Shown: in pieces, positions 1-10,791 of the stretch | How positions within the stretch are numbered: position 1 is the first letter of the stretch | Layout of the letters: each line of letters starts with the position of its first letter | Origin: Tuctoria greenei | Lineage: Eukaryota > Streptophyta > Magnoliopsida > Poales > Poaceae | Direction of reading: 5' to 3' | Assembly (NCBI GenBank): GCA_036927565.1 | Contig: JAYESD010000010.1 | Span: forward strand, 113,552,866 to 113,616,865 | DNA length: 64,000 bases | The notes under the pieces: generated by a model | Told to the model about the DNA's origin: nothing | Seen by the model: the letters and a program-made list of their open reading frames with translations, nothing else | The model's database searches: none | Program-made: the position numbers and the translations under genes

Positions 1-40
1 ATCATCCAAAACCCACAGGGATGCCTAGATGCACTTTCAA

Positions 41-483
41 TCTCCCACTTTTTGTGATTGATTACAACATATTAAGCTTCAACAAAAATGATGTGAATTG
101 GTTTTCATAACAAGTGTGTGTATGAGTAACTCCCCCTCAAATATATGCATCGAGAACGAGAGATTTGAGAGAGTTATCATACATACACATGTTATGGTGG
201 GGTGCCTAAGTGACGTGTCCATGATTTGTGATAAGGCAATAAACATGAATGCGAAATAAGTAATATTAAGCATCACATCACAATTAAGCATAGCAAATAT
301 CATAATGTGCATACAACCCTTAACATAAATTAAGTCTTACACAAATTGAAATGCGAGAGTTTTAAAACATAATACACATCCATAGGATCACAAGAGAGAC
401 AACAACTCTAAAAAGAAAGTACCCCCTTCTAATCTCTCCCCCTTTGGCATCAAAGCACCAAAAATAAAAAGAGGGAGGAAGTC
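41..483. other. Non-coding 3' internal region of the LTR element
   Basis: A/T-rich sequence between the left LTR end and the split ORF. It contains two C-runs (CTCCCCCTC near 130 and CTCCCCCTTTGGCATC near 435) that read as GGGGGAG purine tracts on the coding strand. No gene is visible. Confidence 0.4.
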
Positions 484-804
484 CTACAATCCACTCAATG
501 TCATCATCGTCGTCTTGCTGGTCATTGTCGCTCTCTGTAGCCTCCGGATCTTCAATGTCTTCATTTCCATCTGCATCGTTTGAGGTGGCAGCCTTGAGGT
601 TTCATCTTCCTTGAAATGAGCGAGTTCATCAACGGTGAACTCGGGAAAAGGAGTCAACTCTTCATCACTCTCCGCGGTGGGAGACATGGGAACCGCAAGC
701 TTGTCGCACATCGCCTTGAGGTACTTCTCTTGACAAAGCTCCATGCGACGAGCCCGAACTTTCACTTTGCGGCAAGAGGCGAAAAGTGCCTTGAAGCACT
801 TGAA
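484..804 (-). pseudogene. 3' part of retroelement ORF split by CACTA
   Basis: This is the C-terminal part of the ORF whose first part is at 6953-8161. If the CACTA element (805-6949) and one GAA duplication are set aside, the last codon at 6952-6950 and the next codon at 801 are in the same frame. The join is therefore exact and the ORF was continuous before insertion. The segment is basic then acidic (a KVKVRARRMELCQEKYLK stretch followed by a glutamate-rich stretch) and ends at a stop at 484. I do not recognise a catalytic domain. It may be a gag-like or additional ORF of a plant LTR element. Confidence 0.55.
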
Positions 805-1215
805 CACTACAACAATATCGATCACTTATGTCGGCCAAAGACGACGTAAGTAAGGCATAAACTGATGTAAGTAACTTAATTACGTCGGTTTTCCTTTAAT
901 TACGTCGGCTTCTTGCCAACGTAGACATTTGGACGTAATTAAGTTAACTTACGTCGGCCACCGACGTAAGTTACCTTAATTACGTAGGTCTGCAGAAGTC
1001 GACGTAAGTTAAGTGTCGAGATGGGCCTTGGGCTGGGCCGGAGGACTTACGTCGGCCTGGGCAGGCCGACGTAAGTAAAGTGCTCTAACTTATGTCGGTT
1101 GATCCAAACCTACGTAAGTTAAGTGGTTTAACTTACGTCAGTATGGTCTGACCGACGTAAGTTAATCTGGGCTAACTTACGTCGGCATTCCCATAGTCGA
1201 CGTAAGTTAAGTTTT
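805..1215. repeat. Left TIR and subterminal repeats of CACTA-1
   Basis: After the inverted repeat (805-836), a 12-bp motif close to CTTACGTCGGCC or its reverse complement occurs about a dozen times up to about 1215. In En/Spm such motifs are bound by the TnpA-type protein. Here they are unusually dense and contain the palindromic core TACGTA or ACGT. Confidence 0.85.
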
Positions 1216-1361
1216 CGAATTTTTTTTTAAAAACAGAAACTGACTAGCTCGCTCGATGGCGAGAACGCTGAACAGATACACAGATAATATACAGAACATA
1301 TACACAGCAAAACAGATGCAAATTAAGTTCCAAAACATCAAAAACAACAAAACATCCACCG

Positions 1362-1938
1362 GGCTACACGCTAGCCCCTCCACTGCCTCCGGGATCTTCT
1401 CGGCGCGTTCCCGAACCCTGCAAAAGAAACATAATCACTAGTAAGAATCAATGTCAACTCAGTGATAACATCAGAGTCCAAGAACATCAGTGATAAGTGT
1501 TAGAGTTGGATTGCTTCACATTAAGAGGTCTTTGGTATTGCAAACAAAAGAATGTTGCATATATAAATAGCAAACTAGCAGATATCAGAGTTGGAGACTT
1601 TAGGTAACAGGTCAAGCGTATGAACCACTAGCCCTTTGTTAACTCGAAGCACTGACAACTTATTAACTATATACTAATCATTTCTGCCATGGTCAAAAAC
1701 TATTAAAGCTTTATTACACTTAACTTCCTCACCACTATAGCTATAGGAATCAATATCTGACAAGTCATCAAGATCTACCTCTATGTTCTACTTCCTTATC
1801 TCTCTATGTAAAATACTAAAATGGATACAACAATATTAAAGAGAGAGTTTATCACCTGCTCCGGTGTCTACACGCTAGCCCCTCCACTGCCTCCGGGATC
1901 TCGACGCATTCCGGAACCCTGCAAAAGAATCATAATTA
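1362..1938 (-). repeat. Duplicated terminal-exon segment
   Basis: A stretch of about 75 bp containing ACGCTAGCCCCTCCACTGCC occurs at about 1362-1437 and again at about 1864-1938, with few differences. On the minus strand it could encode a Gly/Ser-rich C-terminus of the En/Spm-type gene upstream, so this looks like an exon duplication inside the element. The DNA between the copies is A/T-rich with no recognised coding content. Confidence 0.5.
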
Positions 1939-2062
1939 GGATAAATTAGAAGTAACAACTAGTCAATAGTGTGAGTAACACATTTGCTAAATTAAATGTG
2001 ACGCAAGTAACTTCTTTAACATGATGAAAAGGGAATCAAACTCCTAGGGATAGACAATATTA

Positions 2063-3246
2063 CCTGCTTCGGTGTCTGCTGCGGCGGAAGCGTAGGAATC
2101 TCGATGTTCTGACCGCTTTGTCGAGCAAGAGCCTTCCATTGCAAGATATTAGCAGATATATGTTATTAAGTGCTGTGAAATTTAACTACGGTACTTTAAA
2201 TTACTTACCGCCACCGCTGCTTGCATCTGGGCCATCATTAAGGCCGTCCTCTGCTGCTCCTCCCTTGCCTCCGCTCTCGTCCTCTCCAGCTCTGCCTGAG
2301 TTTGCGTCAGCGACTCCCTCATGGCCTGGAGCTCCAGCTGGGTCTGCGAGAGATGACCACTGGTCCCAACGGTCGAAGCCTGCGACGATGAAGCTCCTCT
2401 CAAAGGTCGCGTCGACCTCGAGTCGACAACTCCATCGAAAATGGCAAACCTGCAAAAGAATGAAAACACTAAGTAGAAAAAGATTAATTGAAAAAGAAAT
2501 GAAACACACTAAGAACTCACCGTCTGTGGGCCTTCCCGCCTCCGCTTGCGTACGCGGCTTGGGGGTCGATCAGCGCGCTTTCCCAATCGTAATCCGCATC
2601 GTGTATCTTCGCGACCTCCTGCGTGTACTTTGTCTACAAAACAAATAAATCTTGTAAGCATGTCAATAATAGTACTAGTTATAATGAAATTGATGAATTT
2701 CGAAAACTTACCAGTCGGTCGGCTGCGACCTGACTACACTGCCCTGGCTGAGAAGGGTCACTTCCCTTGTGACCTCTCTTCCAAACCTGGGTCGGGGTCG
2801 GCTCATGACCCATCTCTCGCTCCTGTACAGCCGTGTTAGTGAGATAAATAATATATTAGGAACACATAAATAAAATAAAAAGGTACTTACCATGCGTTTA
2901 GCCAAACGCATGTAGCCGTCGCCGCCATAGTTGTGCACTGTCTAGCCTTCGTGGACTTGTTGATAAAAGCGTCGCTAGCCCAGTACCAACAGAGAGCTAA
3001 GTACGCCTCGATGTTACCCTGTAACCAGGAAATACTAACCTGCACATATTTCATTTTTCATCAACGCAGTTAACATACGTAGATATTGTGAATATTTAAC
3101 AATATTAAAAACTTACCTCCGCGTACTGCTCCTGTGTCAAGTAGGAGTCCGAGTCCTTCCTAAATACACCCCTTTGCTGCTCTTGCTCCTGCTCCCGGGG
3201 GTGCCGCTTGTAGTACGCGTTGACGGCCTGAATCCGGGCGTACGAC
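2063..3246 (-). pseudogene. En/Spm accessory-type (Ptta/En/Spm family) gene, multi-exon
   Basis: Several short coding blocks on the minus strand, separated by A/T-rich introns, resemble the plant 'Transposase, Ptta/En/Spm' family found as the second gene of grass CACTA elements. The blocks read roughly 3246-3117 (ends FRKDSDSYLTQEQYAE), about 3049-2893 (includes CWYWASDAFINKSTKARQC), about 2838-2711, about 2640-2523 and about 2451-2207. The 2451-2207 block is a Gln/Glu-rich coiled-coil segment with RESLTQTQAELERTRAEAR. Exon edges are approximate. The first block abuts the truncated transposase at 3252, so the two genes are fused head to tail by a deletion. The role in the family is binding of subterminal repeats. 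The start is lost, so it is probably not functional. Confidence 0.6.
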
Positions 3247-3251
3247 AACGC

Positions 3252-4785
3252 CTATAGAAGTGGCGTGATTTCTTTAGCACAGAGTTGCCTATAGAAGTGG
3301 CTAAGCTCGGCTAACACCTTCCACACTGCATCGTCAAAATAGCCTCGAAATATAACAGGCAGAAGTCTTTCCATGATTATGTGATAATCATGACTCTTCA
3401 ACCCAATGAGCTTTCCCGTTTTCACATTCACGACTCGTCTCAGACTAGCTGCGTAACCATCTGGGAATTTCAACCTTTGCAACCATTCGAGAACTTCTTT
3501 TTTCTCTTTAGGTCGAAGACAGAAAGGAGCGCGTGGTTTACCACCATTTTCGGAGAGCTCAAGAGTTTGACGGTTACAAAGCTCAGCAAGATCCTTTCGA
3601 GCCTTTAAATTGTCTTTTGTTTTGCTCGTCATGTCCATGCATGCGCTTAAGATACATTCGTCCATGTTACGCTCTTGATGCATAACATCAATGTTGTGCC
3701 TTAGAATCAACGACTTCACATACGGTAACTTCCAAAGTCCACATATGTGAGTCCAATTGTGTTTGTCTCCGTAACCTTCAAAATATCCAGGACGACCTTC
3801 ATCTGGCACCAATTTGTCTAACATATCAGATATTTCTGACCCGTCAAGAAGTTTTGGTGGTCCTTTAGTGACAACGGTGTTCTTTCTGAAGACATTCCTC
3901 TGTTGTCTAAACAAGTGATTCGGAGGTAGCCAACGTCTATGACAATCGAAGTAAGATATCTTGCCTCCATGGGTAAGTCGAAAGCAATCGGTGTCCGAGG
4001 CACATATCGGACACGTCAACCGATCATGAGTGCTCCATCCAGAAAACATGCTGTATGCCGGAAAATCATGAACGGACCACAAATAAGTAGCTCGGAGGTT
4101 GAATTTCTGTTTCTTGTAACAGTCGTACGCTTCGACTCCTGTCCACAACATTTTCAACTCTTCGATCAATGGTTTCAACATCACGTTGAGACGTGACCCA
4201 GGATGATCTCGCCCAGGTACAATGATGCTAAGAAATATAAACTCATTCTTCATGCAAAAAGTCGGCGAAAGATTGTACGGAATGACAAAGACGATTAGAA
4301 AAGAAGAACTTAGACTTAATTGCCATAAGTCTAGTCACAAAATTGAGGATTGACATTTTAGTGTGTTCATGCAGAGCCTCATCTGAATCTTTGAGACATT
4401 TGAAGAACTCTTTAACCTCTGTTGTTTGAGTATCTTCTGTAAGCTCTGGTCGTATAGCTTCCAGCATCTCATCCATCATTTCAACCTCTTGAGCATCATC
4501 ATTGTCTGCTTCCACTTCTTGTACAGCTTGAGAAGCTGTCTCGCCGTGAAAGTTCCACAACTCATAATATGACACGTAACCGTTTTGACACCAGTGCAAC
4601 GTAAGTTCCACTTTGTCCAAAAACGTTCCGTTTCGGCATTTCATACATGGGCGCCGCGCCTTATCGCTATTTGACAACGAAAAAGCTCGTTCCACAAAAG
4701 CTTCTATCTTGGCGTACCACTCATCTGAGTGACCACCAGTTCTGCTCTTCCAACCAGTGTACATCCAACTACGGTCTTCGCCCAT
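3252..4785 (-). pseudogene. CACTA transposase (TnpD-like: transposase-associated and tnp2 domains), deleted
   Basis: The first block (4785-4243) begins MGEDRSWMYTGWKSR and carries a Cys/His pattern (CMKCRNG...HWCQNGY), matching the N-terminal transposase-associated domain. The second block (4253-3252) carries the tnp2 core: PGRDHPGSRLNVMLKPLIEE, YLWSVHDFPAYSMFSGWS and CPICASDT. Family members have roughly 170 residues between these blocks, and these are missing. The two blocks are also in different frames, so an internal deletion is likely. The C-terminal part is also gone: the ORF stops at 3252 in a region with a 15-bp direct repeat (3250-3264 and 3287-3301). The protein would normally cut the TIRs in the nucleus. 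This copy cannot be active. Confidence 0.85.
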
Positions 4786-4821
4786 GTTTGACTCTGCAGT
4801 TTAACACGAAAGAAATTGTCA

Positions 4822-5290
4822 TTAATGTATTGTTATGTTATGTGTCACGGCCCTACAACCTAGGCAGATAGATCCTAAACCCACCCAAGAGTGACCGAGC
4901 GGAGCGTGCTCATGACGAGATGCGTGATCCGGATTCGAACAAAATTTCAGCAGCATAACCCCGCTGTTCTCCACTGCACGCCCAAAAATGGTGCAACAGA
5001 GAACAACAGGGTTACGCCACTGAAATCTCGTCCAAATCCGGACCCGCGTCTCGTCACAAGCCACGCCCCCTCGGTCACTCCGAGGCTGTCCAAAAAGGTA
5101 CAATTCCGAACCTGCACGTCTCACATGCCAATGACATGTGAGACGTGTCGATCCAAAACGGGTAATACATTGCTATAGGTTACGTTGCTCATTTTCATTT
5201 TGAGGTCATTTAAGAGAGAGGAAAGAACTAGAGAAAGACTGAGAGGAAAGTTGGTCTTAGATGACAGTTCCACATCCATTTCCACCGTCC
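4822..5290. repeat. Foldback region with two hairpins upstream of the transposase
   Basis: Arms at about 4890-4985 and about 5000-5085 are inverted copies of each other (shared words GAGTGACCGAG, TCATGACGAGA, AAATTTCAG, GTTCTC) with a loop of about 20-30 nt. A second, perfect hairpin follows: CACGTCTCACATG at 5115-5127 pairs with CATGTGAGACGTG at 5135-5147 around a 7-nt loop. The pair sits in the 5' flank of the transposase gene, which is read leftward. It may be a foldback MITE inserted there or a regulatory structure. Confidence 0.7.
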
Positions 5291-5684
5291 ACACAATTGC
5301 GGGTCATTGACGTTCTTAAGGCGGTAAGGCGACTTAAGGCGACGGATCCCCCTGCTCCCACGGCGCCAGCTTTCCCTGCCGCCGCCGCCTTACCCTAGAA
5401 AGCAAGGCAACAGGGACGCCTTACGATGTCGGAGCTCCTTACCGCTTTAGCATCGCTAAAGCGACACCTTAATAACTATATACCGCGTTTCTCAGTTCAT
5501 CGCCGGCGCGAGCTTCTTTTGCGTGCCGCCCACCGCCTCGAGCTCCTCCGCCGCCCCGATCTCCTCTGCTCACCCCTACACACGACCCACAGTTTCTCTC
5601 TCTCTCTCTTGGAGCTACCGGCGACGCCATGGCACCCGACAGTGGGCCGCCCCCGACGCTGCCCTCCTCATGGTGCAATTAAGC
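5291..5684. other. CACTA-1 internal, no gene recognised
   Basis: GC-rich patches alternate with repeats of AAGGCGAC and CGCCTTA in both orientations (5315-5465), which can pair with each other. A CT-run (TTTCTCTCTCTCTCTC) lies at 5592-5609. It resembles a 5' untranslated leader, but no extended reading frame follows. Confidence 0.3.
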
Positions 5685-5975
5685 ACTTAATAATAAATAG
5701 ATAAACCACTTCAGCATAATTAAACGCATAAGCAAATTAACAACTTAAATAAACCAATTAAGCATAATTAAACGAATTTAAGCAATTTAAGCATAATTAA
5801 ACATAATTAAATAAACCACACCTAAGCATAATTAAGCAAATTAAGCAAAAATAAGCAAATTAAGCATAATTAAATAAACCGCTTAAGCTTAATTATGCAT
5901 AATAAGCAAATTAACCATAATATAAAAAACCACTTAAGCATATTTAAGCAAATTAACAACCATAATTAAATAAAT
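5685..5975. repeat. A/T-rich degenerate tandem repeat (AAGCATAATTAA family)
   Basis: Units close to TTAAGCATAATTAAAC or AAGCAAATTAAGCA recur about fifteen times with varying length. There is no coding content. It directly precedes the GC-rich block at 6120, giving a very sharp change in base composition. Confidence 0.75.
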
Positions 5976-6119
5976 AGTTAAGCAAGCACTGCCATCATAG
6001 AATCACTTGAGCAATAAAACACGACATCAAGCTAACAATTCTAATTAGGCTACAACTATAGCATAACAAGTATTTGAAAGCACTAAATTTAGAGTCCAAA
6101 TTGAAGTGCGTACCTAATC

Positions 6120-6645
6120 AATGGGACGGCCGGAGGCGAGCCGGTGGCGAGGGCGCAGGGCCGGCGGGGCCGGGGGCGGGCCGGCAGCGGCGGCACACGG
6201 GCGGCGGGGCCGGGCGGTGGCTGGGGCGCGGAGGCGCAGGGGCGGCGAGGGCACAACAAGGGCGGCGGGGCTAGGGGCGGGCCGGCAGCGGCGACGCAGG
6301 GGCAGCGAGGGCGGACCGGCAGCCGGCAGCGGCGGCGCAGGGGCGGCGGGGCCGGGCGGTGGCGGCGGCGCAGCGGCGGCGAGGGCAGACCGGAGGCGGG
6401 CCGGCGGCGGCAGCGCAGAGGCGGCGGGGGTGGACCGGCAGCGGGGTCGGGGTCGCGGGGGTCGGGGCGGCGCCGCGGGGGCGAGGCCGCGGGCGGGAGG
6501 GGGGTGGCGGCCGGGCAGCGATGGCGGGGCGGCGTGCCGGCGGCGGGGTGGCGACGGGGCGCAGGGGCGGCGGGGCGACTCGTAGTCGGCGGCGGCGGGG
6601 CGGCTCGGGGGTCGGTGGGGCGGGATCGGCGTGAAATGAAACGGC
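6120..6645. other. Extremely GC-rich GGCGG block
   Basis: About 520 bp made almost only of GGCGGGGCC, GGCGGCGGC and CAGGGGCGGC words, open in several frames because stop codons are scarce. The overlapping long reading frames here (all Gly/Arg/Ala or Pro/Arg) look like composition effects, so no protein is claimed. It lies just inside the right subterminal repeats of the CACTA element, where the transposase promoter is usually found in this class, so a promoter-linked CpG-rich region is possible. Confidence 0.6.
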
Positions 6646-6659
6646 GCGCACCGCTCGCG

Positions 6660-6949
6660 CGGTTAGGTTTAACCACAACTTACGTCGGCTGGGATTACTT
6701 ACGTCGGCCGACATCAGAGCCGACGTAAGTTAGTGTTAATTTACGTCGGTCGATTAACTTACGTCGGCTGCGGGCCGGGGCCGACGTCAGTAAAATTTAT
6801 TATTGTCGGTCCCTTTACTTACGTCAGCCAGCCGACATAATTTAATTAACTTACGTCGGCTACTAGGCACCGACAAGAGTTACTAACTTACGTCGGCAGG
6901 CCGACGTAAGTTGCTCTGGTCGACGTAAGTGATCGATATTCCTGTAGTG
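6660..6949. repeat. Right TIR and subterminal repeats of CACTA-1
   Basis: About ten copies of ACTTACGTCGGC or its reverse complement lead to the right inverted repeat (6918-6949), which ends CCTGTAGTG before the GAA duplication. The motif set matches that of the left end. Confidence 0.88.
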
Positions 6950-6952
6950 GAA

Positions 6953-8161
6953 GTAGCCACTTCCGGAATGTGATGGAGAAGGAGGTGGTGGAGAAGCCAT
7001 GGGATGAGTGGAAAAGGCAGGAGGATCGATATTCTTCCTTCTTGGTGCAATAAGCTCAGGAGGAGGAAGTTGAAGGCGAAGCCTCCGATGAGTAACATCC
7101 TTCTTGAACTTCAGCACAGAGAACTTCTCAATTAGATACATGACATATGGTGCATAGCCACACAAGCAGTTGGGGGCATGTGAGATGTTGAAGATGTCAT
7201 CAAAGATATACTCCACAATGTTGAATTGGACATCCCCATCAATGAGAACAATCAAATGCCTCAAATTTCCTTGAATGATCCCCACATATCCATCCTTGGG
7301 GGTTATAGTCTTCCTTAGAACATGGTTAAGCACACTATAAAAAGGCTTGATGTTCGTTATGTGCCCCGCCTGATAAATTGCATGGCTTGGATACGTGTAA
7401 TCGAAAACATCCCTACCAACAGCCTCGAGATTTGAAATTATGATCTCGTTGTCGATATGATCCTCCAAGCCAAGAATTTGGGCAAACTCCCAATATGTAA
7501 CTGAGTATTGCTCATCATTAGTGAGCCAAGTGATACTTCGATCTCCTTGCCTGTGGAAGTAGACTATGGTGTAGAATTGCACAATAACTTCAATGTTCCA
7601 ATCATATCTGAATGCCATGACATCCTTGATTCCATGGCGCTCTACAGTCTCAATCACCGCATTGAATGCATCATGATTCTTCTCAGCCATGTAATCCCAA
7701 TCGATCCATTGAGCATCGATTACTGGAGTTTGCTTGGTCATATAGACTGTCCGATAGTAATCACAATGGAAGTCACACCAAAACCGAGGGACGACAGTGT
7801 GCTTCTCATACCGATTGAAGTCTTCCATCCTCAATCTCTTAGCCTTCTTTGCCCCTTTACCTCTGAATAAATTGGCTTCACCAGTGGCTTGTCAATTTGG
7901 ATTCCGAGCAGGTGAGGACATCCTTAAAAGGCCAATGGGTTGTAAGGACCCCTTTTTACCCTTTTCTTTTATGGTGACTCAAACTTGCACCTTGCTCGCG
8001 GGCTTCTTCACAACTGGTGTTCTTTTCTTTGGCGGTTCGTCTGTTGGTGTCTTGCCTTTGTCCTTTGCACTTCTAGCCGCTTGAGTTCTTGTTTTCTCAC
8101 CCATGGTCACAAGCCTCTTCTTCCTTGAGGCTTGCTCGGTTGCAGCTGAGTTATGAGCCAC
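6953..8161 (-). pseudogene. 5' part of retroelement ORF (plant transposon protein type) split by CACTA
   Basis: Read leftward from a Met at 8161, the frame encodes a basic Lys/Pro-rich N-terminus (KTRTQAARSAKDKGKTP), an in-frame TGA near 7979, a second in-frame TGA near 7890, and then about 290 residues. These include WLTNDEQYSVTYWEFAQILG and CLCGYAPYVMYLIEKFS. That pattern is common in plant LTR-element ORFs annotated only as putative transposon proteins. All pieces are in one frame. At 6952 the frame passes into the CACTA duplication and resumes at 801. No enzymatic motif is visible. Two stops plus the insertion make it a pseudogene. Confidence 0.6.
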
Positions 8162-8405
8162 TCGTTGTTGTTTCTTGGCCTTCCTTGCCTAAGTCCTCGA
8201 CTCGAGTAGAGCTATAGCAAGCTCTTGCGCCTCACACGAATTCCAATGCTTGAGTCTTCTACGCCCGTTTCAATCTTTTCCTTTTTGAGAGAATTTTTTC
8301 ATTTCAAACATCACACTTGTGCTTAAGATCAACTGAGCTCATTAGTCTTTTAATTTGTCATCATCAATCAACAAAAACCCACGGCGATGCCTAGATGCAC
8401 TTTCA

Positions 8406-8842
8406 AGAAGGACTATCACCCTTGTTCTATGTTACAAGCTCATGCACCCTCCGCGCTGTCTCCTGCAACATACGCACCTCTTGCTCCTCCATCCTGAGCA
8501 TCAAGCTAATGCGCTCCATTTAGTTGACCGTGCACACCAAATACATGTCAATGGCCTCCCCATGACACACTGCTTGTGCCACTGGTCCTCCAAGGACCAT
8601 GATGAAACTCAAACCCATAATCTCCCGCGATGAAGATGGGACTGGACGCACAATCTCTTACGATCATAATGGAACTCAAACCAACAATCAACCGCGTCTT
8701 AGCATGCAAATCCGTGCAAGTACCACTAATCCGGCACTGCCTACTTGGACTTTCGCAAGGGTGGTTGCAAGCGAGGGAATAACTACGAGTTTGTGCACGA
8801 TGTCTTTGAGTGATAGCTCCACTCGGCGGGCTATCAAATGTA
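8406..8842. other. Unassigned spacer
   Basis: Moderately GC-rich sequence between two LTR-like ends. The phrases ATGATGAAACTCAAACC and ATAATGGAACTCAAACC suggest a weak internal repeat at 8598-8675. I see no gene. Confidence 0.3.
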
Positions 8843-9099
8843 TGTTAGAATTCCGAGACTAAATTTCTTGGTTTATTGATCAAAACACAACACCATTATA
8901 TAGGGCTGCATCGGTACAATTTTAGAACTCTCTCACATTAACTTGACTTGGACTCTTGACTTGATTTGAACTCTATCTCAAAACTCTTGCACCCGGGTCT
9001 ACACGCCCCTACTCGCTATCATCTTCTAGAAAACAAGATTAACTCAACAATCACTCTCTTAATCTTATTTTCTATGACACACTCACTTAGGATGGAGAC

Positions 9100-9345
9100 A
9101 CATATACTACACCCTACACACACTTTTAGCGTACATTTGGGGCAGGCACATCTACATCCCAGGATGGTCACATCTTCACCTTGTACAATTTTGAGATGGT
9201 TGCACCTTCATCACTGGGGTGGACACATCTTCACCCCGAACACAAATTTGGATTTGGCACATCTTCAACTGTAGGATGGGCTCATCTTCATCCTACACCT
9301 GTCCTCGAAAGTGGATGCATCTTCATTCCAATCACAAACTCGAGA
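9100..9345. repeat. Degenerate tandem repeat in copia-like LTR
   Basis: A unit near GGATGGGCACATCTTCATCC recurs about seven times with different spacing. The right LTR has its own array of different sequence (11870-12075), so the LTR midsection seems prone to repeat growth. Confidence 0.55.
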
Positions 9346-9629
9346 TCTCGAGCACACCTCATATTGGTCTCCTCTTTCTCACATGGTAGAGCACCAAACA
9401 TTCCTCTTCTTCATTGACAGACCCACTAATAGGCCCACTAGGTCCATTAATGAACTCCTCTCTTGTCCACTTGACCAAATATATTGGGTCACATGCCTTG
9501 CAGGCTCACCTCAACCCATCTCGGTCTAACTGCTCTCCACCTTCCAGGAGCATTCCACACCCCACGGGTAGACCCAACAATGACCTGTTATGGTTTTATT
9601 CCTTGTGTGGCCAGGAGAGCATGACCTGC

Positions 9630-10791
9630 CACTACAAGAAACGAGCAATAAGGTGTCAAGGTTTCTATAAGCATTAGTGTCGTCAACTCTAAATGGAGTA
9701 ACACCGTCGGTTTATTGAACCCTATAGATATAAATTAAAACCATCGTTCTGAAGCATAAAACCAACATGCATAATTTAAAATCGTCGGTCAGACGCATTA
9801 GACCGACGATCATATTAAAGCTGTCGGCCAACCCGACGAAGAGTGACACATATATCTATAACTGTCGGCTCCCCCGATGGCTCTAACTGTTGTCAGAACT
9901 TTTTAAGTATGAACAACTAGCGCTGACTCACGCCCGCCTCCCCAAAATTTCAAAACGCGTCCGCCTCCCCGAAATTCTAACGCACCGGCCGCCTCCCTGA
10001 AATTCCAAAATGCATCTGCCTCCCCGATAACCCTAGCATCCGCCTCCCCTAATAAATCTCTCTAGCGCCCGGATCCCCGATACCTAAAATCTTTCTCTGT
10101 CGCCTATCGACCGAAGTCGTCGCCGGCCGCCAGCACTACCCACCACCTCCCCGTCCCCTACGCTGCCGCTTCCCCGTCCGCCGGCGGCTGCGCTGGTGCA
10201 ACTCTCTTCTCCACCTGGGGCCTCCTTGTCCTTGTCCTCTTCGTTCCCAACTCGGATACGACCATGTATACACTGTCTCGTCAACTACTACACCTCCTCA
10301 CACCGGTACGAGCGCTTCCTCACACTCGAGGAGGTGTCGTGATGCGGCTCGTCGTGTACAGGAACGATGGTGGCTAAACGGCACTATACGGGAACTCACG
10401 TCGCTCCACAACACCTCCACGACTCCGGCAAAACCCGGGGTGGCGAAGCCGCGTGACCAAGAACTGCTCCTCCGAAAATGAAGCTTGATTTTTTTGGTGT
10501 GTTAGAGACTTAAAACCGTCGATGTGTGTGTGTTTGGAACTAATGGTCTTAACTTTTACAAGCGTCGGGTGTACATGCCGATATCTATAAGTAATAAATG
10601 TGTCGGCTTCAGAAATTGATGGCTATAAACAATAAAGACGTCGAGATCGACAATTTTAGAAGTTAAAAACGTCAAACTAAAAACATCGACTAAAGCCGTC
10701 GGTACACCGATAGCTATTAAATATAAGCGTCTGTTACAGTAGTCAACCGACGTTCATATGCCCGACGCCCTTTTACACGTTTCTTGTAGTG
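9630..10791. mobile_element. Small non-autonomous CACTA element
   Basis: The 14-bp terminal inverted repeats CACTACAAGAAACG are identical at both ends (9630-9643 and 10778-10791). Subterminal ACCGTCGGT and CCGACG motifs occur in both halves. The flanking triplets are TGC and CGC, so the duplication has one mismatch. The central part (10080-10300) is GC-rich with no complete gene. At 1,162 bp it is a deletion derivative that would depend on a relative for movement. Confidence 0.85.

Larger units (their letters stand above)
805..6949 (-). mobile_element. CACTA (En/Spm) DNA transposon, internally deleted
   Basis: The element is bounded by terminal inverted repeats of about 32 bp (805-836 and 6918-6949) starting CACTACA and sharing AATATCGATCACTTA, with about 28 of 32 positions matching. 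The flanking 3-bp duplication is GAA at 802-804 and 6950-6952, as expected for CACTA elements. Both ends are filled with many copies of an ACTTACGTCGGC-like motif in both orientations, the usual binding array for the accessory protein. Inside on the minus strand are a tnp2-type transposase with large deletions and a second En/Spm-type gene, both broken. The element is therefore non-autonomous but could once have been mobilised by a relative with matching ends. Confidence 0.93.
1..8405 (-). mobile_element. Degraded LTR element, Sirevirus-like (Ty1/copia) ends
   Basis: The same terminal sequence, ending in GCCTAGATGCACTTTCAA, is seen at 1-40 and at 8351-8405, as expected for the two LTR starts of an element lying on the minus strand. 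Next to the left copy, purine-tract-like sequence (on the minus strand AAAAGTGGGAGA) precedes the LTR, and GGGGGAG words recur at 130-140 and 430-445, a pattern known from Sireviruses. One long broken ORF lies inside and is interrupted by a CACTA element at 805-6949. No RT or integrase is present, so the element is non-autonomous or heavily deleted. I could not find a primer-binding site or the inner edge of the right LTR, and the left LTR begins outside the window. The lineage call is tentative. Confidence 0.4.

Noticed and set aside
830..1215. Regularly repeated 12-bp motif that might suggest a CRISPR array
   Set aside because: The repeats are in both orientations with irregular short spacers inside a eukaryotic CACTA end. 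They are transposase-factor binding sites.
2118..2648. A 176-codon plus-strand frame in CACTA-1
   Set aside because: It overlaps minus-strand exons of the En/Spm-type gene, which carry recognisable family sequence. The plus frame is their complement.
6074..6728. Long overlapping Gly/Arg/Ala and Pro/Arg-rich open frames on both strands
   Set aside because: They follow from the near absence of A/T in this block. All frames are open at once and none shows domain structure.
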